From Owenia fusiformis (Eukaryota > Annelida > Polychaeta > Sabellida > Oweniidae), in the NCBI GenBank assembly GCA_903813345.2, contig CAIIXF020000007.1, positions 28,943,564 through 29,007,563 on the forward strand: DNA of 64,000 nucleotides, written 5' to 3'. How positions within the stretch are numbered: the stretch's first letter is position 1; each line of letters starts with the position of its first letter. Made by a program: the position numbers and the translations under genes. Shown in pieces: positions 22,200 to 34,081 of the stretch. Below the pieces are notes generated by a model that saw only the letters and a list, made by a program, of their open reading frames with translations, was not told the origin of the DNA and did not search any database.

Positions 22200-23960
22200 G
22201 TATACCGAGTGTGGTGAAATTGGCAAGTATTACATTTAGATTTTGATTTGACTTGTTAATGCAAAAGCACATTGGAATTATTTGACCCATATTTGGTTTA
22301 CATGGTTGATGATCAACATACCCAGTTTGATCATGTCAGTTTATCTCATTGTTGATGATCAATACCCAAATTGATCATGTTTTGGTACACTGCAAACTAC
22401 CCTGTGCAGTTGTATGTTACGTAATGTCTCGCTTGTATATAGTCGGCTTATGGAGTTCAAGTCTTACTGTTGGGCAACAGTTAGTATCAGATAGATGATG
22501 GTGTTGAGTTAAACCCTGATGGAACCCTGGTTTATGGTCTAGCCTGATACTAGTTTTGAACTTGAACTGTTCTATTGTTTATCGATGGTTGGAGTGTCAG
22601 TTTTATTGTATTGTTGTGTTAAGGTTGTACTATAATTTATATACTGTATGCATGTATGGCTTTCTCCAAAGCCACCCTAGGGAGATACAATTTGTTGCAC
22701 CCAATATTACCAAAGGGAATACAAGTTGTTGCACCCAACCTTATGTTGTGTCTTGGAATATTATAAGTTGGTGATGTACTACTACCAACTTGGGTCTACA
22801 GGTTCACTTATGTTCATGATTGATCACTTACTACATAACATGCACCCACTTGTTACATAGCATGTACCCACATGATGTGTAATCGCACCCATATGTCATG
22901 TAGCACGCGTCGGCATGTTTCATAGCAGGCGCCCACTTGTTGCGTGACATGTATATCCATGTCATGTGATTGCACCCACATGTTATATGACATTAATTTT
23001 CCTAGCATGTTACATAATGAGCAGTCATGTAAACATTGTTATCACTAATTGGTATGTTGAATCAAATGTTGTACAAGTTATTGTTATAGTCATTATTTGG
23101 TATGTTTCACCCAAGCTTGTGAATACGTAATGTTACGTTGATATTTTTAGTCAGTCTTACATTTTGTCAGTGGTTGTCATTGTCAAAGGTTGTTGCAAAG
23201 TCATGGTAATACATATTGCTATGTATGTTTATTTGGTCACCAGTTGTGTCACACACTCTCCCAGATGAAAGTATTGTATGTTATATGTTTAATGTAAGAT
23301 TTATGAATATGAGCTCAATAATGTGTAATTGCAGTATCAGCTTCTTGGTAATTATGTAATCTTACTTGAGTATGTATTGTACTTGATAGGAAATACTATG
23401 TATATTATCGTAACCACATTTCAGGGATCTTAGTTGCATAACGATCCACCTTTGTGCATTATCCTTGAATATGGGTACCCGTTGCCATTGAGTAACGCTG
23501 CACCATATATCATCCATGTGTCACAATATCAGAACTTTTATTCATATATATATTTCCACACTATGTGTGTTATTGTCATAATTACTATACTCACTTTGTA
23601 ATCACATTGTAAATAAACCCATAATCATGTTTTCATTTATATTTAAACTAAATCATCTGTTTTGTCAGTTAGGTGTATGTTTTATGTCGCAGTGCGACAT
23701 ATTCAGCCATTTTGCCATTCAACCAATTATGTCTATAAAACCCTTAAGAGCGCATACAATCACAACACGGACCCGGTAATAATGTGACGATTCTTCCACT
23801 CACTCATAAACCCTTTAACGCTACCACTACCCTTTGCGCTTACCAAGCAGAGTGAGGGTCGTTACATAACTACAACGCCTTCCCGGAAGTCAACATTGAT
23901 GAAAAATGAAAAAGTCGGAAAAGCATTTACGCTAATTTCTATCAAATGCTATGTTTATGC
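22200..23960. other. Non-coding stretch between the inverted-repeat arms
   Basis: AT-rich sequence with scattered, degenerate CATGT/TGCACCCAC motifs at about 22760-22990 (TGCACCCACTTGTTACAT and variants). I found no exon, RNA gene or transposon terminus here. Confidence 0.4.
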
Positions 23961-23969
23961 ATCATCATC

Positions 23970-24104
23970 GACGCAACAAAGGTGATATGGTTTCATTAAG
24001 ATTCGGGTTCTAACCTTTAGAAGGTAAGTCAGACTCCCAAACGTCAGCTAACTCTTATATTTAGCATGTTAGCGACGCAGTCAGGCCTTGAAAAAAGTAG
24101 TAGT
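23970..24104 (+). repeat. 135-bp inverted repeat, arm 2 (donor now on plus strand)
   Basis: Near-identical reverse complement of 20803-20937. On the plus strand it presents TTAGAAG followed by GTAAGTCAGAC at about 24017-24030, so it could act as a splice donor for a plus-strand transcript. The two arms enclose about 3.0 kb. Confidence 0.9.
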
Positions 24105-25359
24105 AAAATTCGAGGGCTAAATTCTGAAATTGAAAATCAAAATTCATTGAGAAATGTAGCATCATAAGACATATGGAGTCGTTCAAATTGAACTTTAGCA
24201 TATGCATACTTTACAGTACGTCTTTTGCGAGCAAAGAATACGCAACAGATACAACAAATACGTTGAATAATTTAAAATTGAACTTACCATTTTTATTTAC
24301 TGGTTAAGAACGGGACGTTTCGTTTTCCCCCTGATTGGACCCGCGATTAGAAAAGCCACATGGTTTATTTTCACATGATTTGACCCTTGGAAATGGAATA
24401 GTAATACCATGAAAGTTTGGTGTTTTACTCGAGAGATTTTGTGTACATATAAGTAAATATATTAATTATAAAAATTGTCAAGGATAAGTCGCTGCATTAT
24501 GTATTTGTGCAGAAAATACTAAAATTTTGAAACGGTTACGAGTTAAAATTTTCTAGTCGCCATTTTTTATTGAAATTTTCAAAGTCAAACTTCTAGTGCT
24601 ATATTCGTCGTGTACACGCAAATTCTGCAATATCTGTTGTCGGAAAGACCTAACTTCGATATCTAGACATGTTACATTGGAAATAAAATCAGTTTGTATT
24701 TAGTTTTTTTTAGATTTGTAATCTAGAACTACAGTAGTCTAACTCTAATATTTTCCACAAAAAATCATAAATATTTTCAATTTTATGCATAGGCCTATAT
24801 AGATAGGAATTGAATATACTGTATGAAGCATATTTCTAATGTTATTTCAGCTAAAATTGGGTTTCAATAAATCACTAGAGAGCCTAGACACATCATGCCA
24901 TAAGGTCAGGTCAGACCATTAGGATTTTCTCTAGCTCCCTAAGGATTTGGACCACAAGGCGGGACCACACCTGGCATCGGGACATGTAGAATTGACCGAA
25001 ATAAATATCTCCACTGCCCTCCACTCTATGTGTACCAAGGAAAAAGAGAGTGAGGACCCTGTCGAAAAGTTTTGTAATGTATAACTGTTTCGTATGAATC
25101 GATGTCGGTGAAGGTCATAATGTCTGTTTCGTATGAAACGGTGAAGGTCATATTGCATTGGGACAAATTTGTCTTGTCCAAAGTGGGCCCCTGTAGGCTA
25201 CACATGTAACTCAGTGTATGCATGCAAACTTTCTTTGCTCCATGTATGATGTCTATATTATCTCTTCTACTCCCTTACCTCTATTTGTTTAGTGGCTTTA
25301 GTTTGTCAAATCTCTGTGACAGAATTGCCATCCTCTTAATCTATAAGTATTAGTCTATC

Positions 25360-28300
25360 ATCACGGTGGGGATTGTCATCACGTGACCTTCGTAATTGAT
25401 GGTGTCTGAACAAGCTGTACGATTTTCTCGATTAAGCCAGATAAATGAATATTTTTCATATTTATATTTTGTTAACAGCGTCAAATTTCTCCCCACTTAT
25501 GTATACTATCTCAGTCTTTCAAATGAACCTAAATTGACAAGCAGAGGACGCATATTATTTGAGATATGACTGTTTTTCGTTTCGAAATATGATGGTGTCT
25601 GAACAACTTTAAAATTCTGTATGATGGTGTCTGTACAAATTTTTTGAATACACGACATGGATACCAGTCCCCATGTTTTCATGTGTAATTGTTTATTATT
25701 ATCATACGATGCATTCCCGTACTCTCGTATATTCAAGGTTTTGTATAAAAACCTAGTACCTCGTACCCACGTCCCGACCCACGTACGTGGGGCATGATAC
25801 AGTCTTTGAAGGGTTCAATTTTTTAAATATAAGATCATTCAATCTTCGTCTATGCTGAATTGTAAATGCATTAGTGTACGTCGAAAAAAGGCGAACGCAT
25901 TCCGTTCGGAGTTTTCACGCGAGTTTAGTTTTTATGGTCCCTTTATTTAAACAGTCTTAATATACAGCAAAAACAGGGCCTAAGCCAAAGCATTATTGGC
26001 ACTGTGGGTAACAGCATTTGAATTTACATAAAAGATGGCTCTCCTGTTTGGAGAAATGAACTGATTGTTTTGACTCATCATAAATACATGTTATTTTAGA
26101 CAATTTATATTATCTTACAAAGAAAATCTGTAAAAGATTTAAAAACTAGACCTTTAATAGAATTATTCAATGAAATGTCATCAAACGCGAGTTCCGTATG
26201 TCACGCATTTGCTTTGAAATATGTGTATATGTCGAGCATTTTCTTCGAAATATTTTGTACCATTTTGGATGTTGACAATACTCGTGCTACAAATGTACAA
26301 AGTGGATTAAGAATATAACTATACAATTGAATAATAACTCAAGGGAAATTGGTAACCTGCCTAGAATGTCAAGATAAGGCTGTCCCAAGGTTAAGAAGGA
26401 GCATTATACCCAGCTCATTTGAAAGAATAATTGACTTAACATCAGGATATCATCAAGTCGATACATGCTGATATCCATATGCTAAGTCAATGGAACCAAA
26501 TAAAATAAAACAAAAAAAATGAAATGAAAATCAAAGGTTAAGGTCAAAATTGTCCTTTGCAACATTCTTTATCATAATTTCACATTTTAAATTTTGTAAA
26601 CGATGATTTTGCACGCAAGATTCTTTTATTATCAGATATGCACTGACTTGACCTTTACAAGGTCACTATGGCCTCAAAAACACTTAGGATGCACCTGAAC
26701 ACTATGCCATAATTAACCCCTTACATACTAAATACCATATTATGTCATAATGGTCATGAATGACCTGGGGGCAGTTTTATATACTTAGTATGACGGATCC
26801 TTTATCTATTAATGCTCGTTCACTAGAAGCAATATTCACTAAAATTGTCATGTCACGTTTTTCATTTGCTGGGGACTTCCAGGAAGTCGTCTTTAAGGTG
26901 TGACTATATTGCCACATTTAGGTCGCATTACAACCTTGTCTTTATGGGTGTACTACTCTCCCCGTCATCCAATTCGGAATAACCATCCACAATTGAGCAA
27001 ACAATTACACTTTCGCGTGTTGGGATGAATTTACGATCCCCGAGACTAAAATCATCGTTTCCCTTGCTGTGATTAAATAAAATGAAGCACAGAATTCCAT
27101 TTAGCAAATCTCCATATTAAAACCTAATTTAGCGTAGATTTTCCCTATTGGACGAGCCTTTGAATGGCGCTATTTTTAAAAAATTGATCGGATAATCCTT
27201 TAAAGCTTTTAAAATTGAACCCTTCAAAGACTGTATCACGACTCACGTACGTGGGTACGTGGGCATAAGGTACAAGTTTTTTTATACAAAGCCTATATTT
27301 AATAAGTTATTATACAATGCAGAAGCCAGACCCTATTAATGTTACATAATTTTGCAGAGCAATTGACTTTAATCAGGACAATGACATCACGAAGAAATCC
27401 TGTATTTTGATTGGTCAGATTTCTCTGGCCTCTCAAAAGGTGACTGGCTTTACTGAATAATCTTCTTCGTTCACTCGGCTCCCGTCGGAAGTAACGCATT
27501 GAAGACCGAGCGTGCGAAGATGCTGAATAATACCATCCCTGGGCAGTCTAAATCGATTGATGGATTCATTTTATATTGTTTTATTCAAGTACATCAAGTA
27601 ATCTTTTGTAATATTGGATAAATAACGTCTGATCAAATAACTTAATCGCCCAGTTTCTGGTGACAATACACGATGTATCTAAATTCCTCTGATGGATGAT
27701 TGTCCCACACATGATTTGCAAATCGTTCAGTGAATGTTGGAAATTCAACCAATGGATGGCAGTGATAACAGGCAAATAGTGGTGGGACTCGTGTGAATTA
27801 TCCTACTCGAGTAGAGGCTCTTGAACACTCGATTTATTCGCGATTAAAATGAATGATTTTGGAAAAAAAGTTCAGAAAAACTTTCTTCGGAAAGTTACAA
27901 ACTTTCACTTCCGGTAGCAATGTTTTCAAGTGTTCTCGGCTCAACCTACCTTGAATAACTCCAACATACCCATCAAATTATTCAAATAGAATAACTCAAT
28001 ACACTTTATATGTTCTTGTTTTGCATTGAAAAGTAAATAATTTAGCAATTTACGCTAATTGGTTTGACCTCGTTAAATATTGCATTGCACATGCGCAACC
28101 GGATGTAATCAATAAATAAAAACAAACACGAGAAAGCCTATCGTATTTGATTTATTATTTCAGTTAAGGTATCAAAATACAATGCTATATATTAAGGAAG
28201 GCATCATTGCTAAACATTGTACAGAAATGTTGTACATTGGATGTGTTTTTTTTACGTAAATTGCGGTTGAAAGGTGGGTAAATCACATTTTCTTCATCAT

Positions 28301-28792
28301 TTTTTCATTTTTTTTTCAATTCGAGTCAGAATTTACCAATCGATGAATCGTATTTACAGGGTTTGGCGAGTAGTATTCGAGTCCACGAGTCAATCGTTGC
28401 TCCACTACAGGCAAACATCACAATTCTAGGTTGATTTCGGTTTAACACATTGGAAAGAAGGAGATGTATTTAAAAAAACACACGAAAACACGAGTAGTAG
28501 TGTATTTTAAAATTTGTACAGACACCATCATGCAGAATTTAAAAGTTGTTCAGACACCATCATTTTTCGAAATAAAAAACAGTGATATCTCAAAAAATAT
28601 GCGTCCTCTGCTTGTAAATTCAGGTTCATTTGAAAGACTGAGATAGTATGCACAAGTGGGGCGGGATTTGAAGCATTTAACAAAGTATAAATATGAAATT
28701 TATTCGTTTTTCTTGCTTAATCGAGAAAATCTTACGCCTTGTTCAGACACCATCAGTTGCGAAGGTCACGTGATGACAATCCCTACCGTGAT
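25360..28792. mobile_element. Large palindromic element, outer arms about 330 bp
   Basis: ATCACGGTGGGGATTGTCAT at 25360 pairs with the complement at 28773-28792, followed inward by CACGTGACCTTCG, GATGGTGTCTGAACAA, GAGAAAATC/GATTTTCTCG and ACCATCATxxTTCGAAAT stretches on both sides to about 25680 and 28460. The minus-strand frame at 25506-25736 and the plus-strand frame at 28464-28646 are the same arm sequence read in mirror image, not genes. A second palindrome (25740-27290) is nested within. No transposase was seen. Confidence 0.75.
25740..27290. mobile_element. Nested element with TTTGTATAAAAA ends and a palindromic CCCACGTACGTGGG zone
   Basis: TTTGTATAAAAACCTAGTACC at 25740 pairs with GGTACAAGTTTTTTTATACAAA at 27269-27290. 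Inside, the arms share CCCACGTACGTGGG, GATACAGTCTTTGAAGGGTTCAATTTT and continue to about 25825 and 27205. The interior is AT-rich, non-coding sequence. Confidence 0.7.
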
Positions 28793-28804
28793 CATAGGGG
28801 TCAC

Positions 28805-28865
28805 CTCATTGGTCTAAATCCCATTCATCCAAATCCCAATAGTCTGAATCCCATTGGTCTGAACT
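28805..28865. repeat. Short run of the AATCCCATTGGTC repeat
   Basis: Four units (TCATTGGTCTAAATCCCA, TTCATCCAAATCCCAATAG, TCTGAATCCCATTGGTCTG) match the motif of 18897-19125, ten kilobases away. Confidence 0.6.
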
Positions 28866-29009
28866 TAATTTTAATATCAAGATAAAGATGCTAGAAATGT
28901 GTGAACATGGAATACATCACATTGATGTGTGTTTATTGAATAACATACATGTAGATTATCCATTTTGCCATGCTTATTCAAAATATAATACTTTAATCAA
29001 TGAAATGGC

Positions 29010-29090
29010 TAGCCTTGCCCAAGTCGGTATTTTTTACTTATCCATAATAGAAATCAGATAGTAAAAAAGAGATCGACTTGGGCAAGGCTA
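29010..29090. mobile_element. 81-bp hairpin MITE with a 9-bp target duplication
   Basis: Ends TAGCCTTGCCCAAGTCG and CGACTTGGGCAAGGCTA are inverted; TGAAATGGC is duplicated at 29001-29009 and 29091-29099. A 9-bp duplication suggests a Mutator-like origin. It inserted directly at the start of the Ulp1-like frame. Confidence 0.75.
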
Positions 29091-29094
29091 TGAA

Positions 29095-29982
29095 ATGGCC
29101 AGTGATGATAATTTAAGTAATAAATCAGATGTTCAATTAAAATGTGAAAATAGTAGTAAAGATAGTAATGAAATGGAAAAAAATGAAATTCAATCAGTTG
29201 ACAAAGGTGCAGATAATATTAACTTTCTTAAAACTCAACATTATGAACTTATTCTTAATCCATAGGGATGGTTAGATGAACAGATAATTAATGCAGCTCA
29301 GTCAGTTCTAATTGGACAATTTGAAAATATTTCTGGATTCCAATTAACAAACTATGCTCCCATTTATGTAGCAAATAAAAATATGTTCATTTGGTGTACT
29401 CCAATGATTTCAACTAATGGTCCTTCTGTGCAGATTCATCATAATGGCAATTCTCATTGGGTAACTTCACTTCAAGATTCTGATGGCAAAATATATTTAT
29501 TAGATAGCTTAAATAAAAAAGACATTAACAGTAGTTTACAAATTTAATTAACTCAGATTTATAAACCAGATAGGGTAAACCATTTTGATGTTATTATTCC
29601 AGCTGTTCAAAAACAAAATAATGGTTATGATTGTGGCCTCTTCTCTATTGCATTTATGACTGAGTTTTGCTTCAATGGGTTCAATAGGACAAGTAGAGTC
29701 GTATTTGAAGAAAAAGAAATGAGATCACATTTGGTATCCTGTTTAACAGAGAAAAAAATTATTCCCTTTCCAAAACAGACTAAGAAAAAATTAAAATTAT
29801 CCAAAGTTGCCACATCAACATTCCAAGTAAGTTGTTTTTGTCCATGTGGCCAAGCTGATGTAGTACAAGATATGGTTGGCTGTGAGTTTGTGAGTAAAAA
29901 GCATGAATGTCAAACATGGTATCATAAAAAATGTTCTAAGCTTAAGAAAGTTTCAAAGAAGATGTATTGTCCTGATCATTAA
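29095..29982 (+). pseudogene. Broken C48/Ulp1-like cysteine protease with C-terminal PHD-like zinc finger
   Basis: One frame of 296 codons from ATG (29095) to TAA (29980) is interrupted by two in-frame stops: TAG after HYELILNP (about 29263) and TAA after SSLQI (about 29546). Protease features survive: GNSHWVTS with the catalytic His, IYLLDS with the Asp, and QNNGYDCGLFS with the oxyanion Gln and nucleophile Cys. The last third has Cys/His pairs (CFCPCG, CEF, HEC, WYHKKC, YCPDH) in PHD-finger order. Such Ulp1-PHD proteins are common in invertebrate genomes and usually belong to DNA transposons or their domesticated descendants. The absence of introns and the two nonsense codons argue for a dead element remnant. 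The N-terminal 55 residues are acidic and unstructured. Confidence 0.8.
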
Positions 29983-32900
29983 TTGATAGTAGGCATGCTC
30001 ATATAAGTAGGTTGGCAGGTTACATAGATGTATTTTAAAACTTTTGAATTTAGATTTTAGTATGTTTGGCAACAGGGCAATGCTGTATTATAATATGTCA
30101 TCTATGTAGATCTCGGTGGATTTTAACATTGTGTATATTTTTAAGTGTATTTTGCAATTCTGTATCTATAATGTATGTATTTATGTATAATGTACATGTA
30201 TGTATATTTTGAATAAATCATGAAATGCTAATAATATGTTTTTTTTAATCATTTGTAATATGTTGGTTAACATGAACTTTTAATCAGTAACATTTTCAGT
30301 AGAGTTCAGCTGATGAGATCTGAATTGATCGAAAGAAAAACTTGATGCATACTTTATCAACAAAAATAAGAAACTTATAAACAAGCAAGAATTGGGTTCA
30401 TTTCAAATATGATCTTAAATAGGCTACTTTATCAATGAAAGCATCATGTTTTTCTCCTGAACAAGACTGCATATTTGAAATGCATGAGGCAGTTTGATTC
30501 CATAATGGACCTTTAATTTACAAACTCAAGTGTATTATTAGAGAGACAAAACTCATATGAATTCATTATAATTTTCCAAAGAATAATATTCAAGCACAAT
30601 GTATACAAAACTGAACTAAGAAATGTTAGATGAAGCATATTATCTAGGTGGCAAATGACTGACTGATATAGGTGGTCTGTGTGTTATTCAAGCCACTCTG
30701 TATTCCTTTAGTTTTTTGCTTTTTAACCTGGAAACTCATCATGCAGCAAAAAACCATGAAGCATGGAAGCACAGTGTGGGCGAATACAAAACTGAACTAA
30801 GAAATAGATGAAGCATATTACCTAGGTGGCAAATGAAGGATTGGTATGGATGGCCTTATGATTCATACAATAGGACTTCAGGTGTTCATGTGTTAGGTGG
30901 TGTTCATATACGTGAAAGGAGTCAATTTTCCTAGCCTATTATTTGCTCTTAGATCCTGGGCACCATCAGTCATATTAGCGAAAACTTCTGGAATGGGTGT
31001 GGTGAGGAATGGATATATCATATTCAATGTAATAAATAATTGTATTGAAGCACATGTCTATGTTACATAAAAAGCAATCTTGATCTAAGAAAATCTTGAT
31101 AAAGGCTATGAACTCTGAATCACTATCAATAGATGGCAGCACTAATCAAGTAAGCTAAGTTGAAAATTTCCATGATAATTTGACTTGTTTTTGATAAGCT
31201 GTTTTTAGGTAATAAACTTGAAGATATGGGAATTATTTTTGCTTTATATTTCAAAGTTAGATGTATTTTTAACATTTCAAATTACTAGGTGTTATAAATT
31301 GGGATATTTTATGAGGAATTGATCCTTTTTTCCAACGCCGACCAAGGGTCTAATCCAGGGTTTTGAAAAAAATAGATGAAAATACGGTACGTTTGGTGAC
31401 AGTTTTCTAAGACATCTGGATATATTTTCCTCAAACCTTCAGATATTATTAAAGATAGTAATGCAATCTGTATGGAGAAGACAAAATTTATTCGAAAAAA
31501 GTACATTTTCAATATAAAAAACGCATTTGTTTTCGATATCAACCAAGGGTTTAATCAGGGGTCAGAATCAGGGGTAAAACGAAATGACCCTTAAGAACAG
31601 CCATATTGCTCTGAGAATAATTTCGCTAAAGCGCTCATTTATGTTTCGTTCAGAGTATAGCCCAGTTAAGCCCGGGTACTAAGCGTTACCAACTACACGT
31701 AGCGCGTAGCCTACGTACGGTAACCATATCATCAGTAGGATCACAGTCCCTCTTTCTTCTAATACAGATATCTAAGATGTTATATCTGTCTATCGATATC
31801 ATATCATACAATCTGGGCACTCTGAGGGAGAAATCTATAAAAAGGTGAGTTTGAAAATTCGAAGTCTGTCATTGGAATTTTTGTACTGAAGTATGGGTAT
31901 CAGAAACAACAATAATTCGTTATCTAATGTTGTCTACAGGTTATGCAGTGACATTTATTTTACAGATGAATGATTTTTCTTCAAAATGAGACCCCAATTA
32001 TAAAATTCTGATCAATAATTTTTATCTTTTTTTTACTTCCAGTTCCCAGAAATGGTGAAGCGTTATCGTCCTAGTGACGAGATATATTGACTCAGATCTG
32101 GCATGAAGCATCTCATATCATAGTGCTACAAGTTCCTGTATGTTTCATTTCATATCCGTGAATATTTATTTACTAAAAGTGTGACAAACTTAACAAACAG
32201 CTAGTCATAACACTATATTCAGGTAAGACAATTGATGTGTCATTTGATTGAAAGCAATAAACTTCGAGTCACCTTCTGTAGTGTGTTCTGGTAATTAGCA
32301 AGAATTAAAAGTTGAGAACATAAGCATCCTTTGCAGATATCACTATCCATTCTTGGTTATTAGATAAACATAGGTTATTTACTGGGAGGGATTGAAAATG
32401 GGTTTTATTCCGAGGGACAATATGAAATTGACCAATATGATATTATATTTTAGTTTTTAGGGTGAAAATAACCGGGAAAACAAAAATGGGTTAATACGCT
32501 CCCATTCGATTTTTTCCCGAGGACAATACGATTTTTTCATGTAATTACGCTCCAATACGATTTTTCCCGGGGAAATAAAATCGTATTGTCGCTCTCGTTC
32601 AAATGCAATGGTTCAAATTCTAGCATTATTGGAAATAATCATTTTCAATAGTGGTGGGACAATTACTTCCTAGCACTAGAATTGCCCCGTCCCACTCTAA
32701 ATGTCAGTCTAAGTTATTCATCTGTAACAACATTTAACAAGACCCATGTTTTGTATTCATGTAGCTCTTCAGAAGAAAGCTCGCTTGAATAAACATTTAT
32801 TTATTTGTTGTCATTTATTTGTTGTCATTTAACATGTGCAATATCATTGAAAACAAGATTCATTAAAAAAACATTCATTAAATTCATTAAAAATTCTTGT

Positions 32901-33020
32901 TTGTTACTTAACCTCTTGAATAAGGGTTTGAAACAAGAGCATTTTTCATTTTGCCAGTTTTTGGATATGTACACGTATGAACACATATAATAACACATAA
33001 GAATAGTAAGCATAGACCCA
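29983..33020. other. Intergenic, no gene recognised
   Basis: AT-rich sequence. Partial direct duplication: ACAAAACTGAACTAAGAAAT, GAAGCATATTA and TAGGTGGCAAATGA occur at about 30605-30660 and again at 30787-30840. A plus-strand donor (31842) and acceptor (about 32041) could delimit a small non-coding transcript with an AATAAA at about 32789, but no protein is evident. 32390-32600 contains mirrored CCCGAGG/CCCGGGG-type hairpin sequence. Confidence 0.35.
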
Positions 33021-33023
33021 TTA

Positions 33024-33234
33024 CAGGGTGTCAAATAAGCCCCGTCCTCCTACTACAGCTAAAACCCTAATAGATGGTACCCACTGTGATATACCATTGG
33101 ATGTTGCTTAACATGTTTCAGATGTTTGCCAATCAACGTAACTTTGGAAGACCTTTCCAATGATATATCACACTTTATACCATATATATCTTGGTTTTGG
33201 CTGTAGAGGGGGTGGGGGCTTATTTGACACCCTG
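33024..33234. mobile_element. CAGGGTG-family MITE, 211 bp
   Basis: Begins CAGGGTGTCAAATAAGCCCC and ends GGGGCTTATTTGACACCCTG, each next to TA (33022-33023, 33235-33236). The arms are about 60 bp with mismatches; no coding content. Confidence 0.8.
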
Positions 33235-33579
33235 TATATTGACACTCACTCGCTACGCTCGTTCAGTCAATATCATATTTCACTCGGTCAATATCATATA
33301 ACCCTGGGATAAGATTCATATTGAAAATCAAGCATGAAATAACCTATACCATTTCAAGCAACACAGACAAAAACAGAATAATTTACAAAATAGTTTGAAT
33401 GGCAAATTGCCTTTTATTAAAATAATCTTACTATACAAAAATCACTATTATGATCACGACAAAACAAAGTTTATCATCATCATCACGAGGCCCGGGGGGG
33501 GCTATAGAATATACAATATACAGATATACAAATATTGAGATTGCACAATATGACTGTCTCTCGTCCATCACTCATTTGC

Positions 33580-34081
33580 TTATCGAGCAGGTACAGCTTC
33601 GGCGTTACCAAGTTCACTATCTTTCAATAAAGGATAGCGACCCATGTAATCTTCGTTCAAGTCACTCAGGACACCATCCTCTGTAAATATATAAGCGCAA
33701 ATGTCAAAAATGGAAAGACCGATTACATAAGAAGCAAAGCAATTAAAAGGGGTATGTAAAAGCTCGAGTCATAATGACAACATTATTTTTCCGCTATACA
33801 GTGGAGATGTTGCATTGTGTCTTGGTTCTGATCCGTGCTAGTTATGAATTATTTTTATGCTTTCTTCAAAAAATTCTTGATTTGCTAATTGATTGACTGA
33901 TTTGTAGTACGATTGATTTATTGTATTACGCATTTTTTTAAAAGGATCAATATATACCTTTTATATGTAACACGTAGTTCTCTAGCTCTCGAAGTTTTGA
34001 TTTCATTCTTTCTAGCTCCTGCACTGTTACCATCTTGAATGCTTCCATCTCCAGTTTGAGACTGTCAAGTTCACTCTGAAC
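33580..34081 (-). other. EMI-collagen exons 5-6: coiled-coil tail and C-terminus
   Basis: Exon 5 (33958-34081) reads [17 protein letters not shown] and [17 protein letters not shown], with hydrophobic residues in heptad spacing, likely a trimerising coiled coil. Exon 6 (33580-33680) gives [16 protein letters not shown] and ends AEAVPAR. COL26A1 also ends in a helical segment, which supports the family call. Confidence 0.85.

Noticed and set aside
24280-24330. Minus-strand ATG immediately followed by a GTAAGT donor near an inverted CCAAT box
   Set aside because: A one-codon exon with no partner; could be an alternative leader but nothing else supports it.
31842-32795. Possible plus-strand two-exon transcript with AATAAA
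   Set aside because: Donor and acceptor are plausible but the only peptide is 12 codons (MVKRYRPSDEIY); not enough to call a gene.
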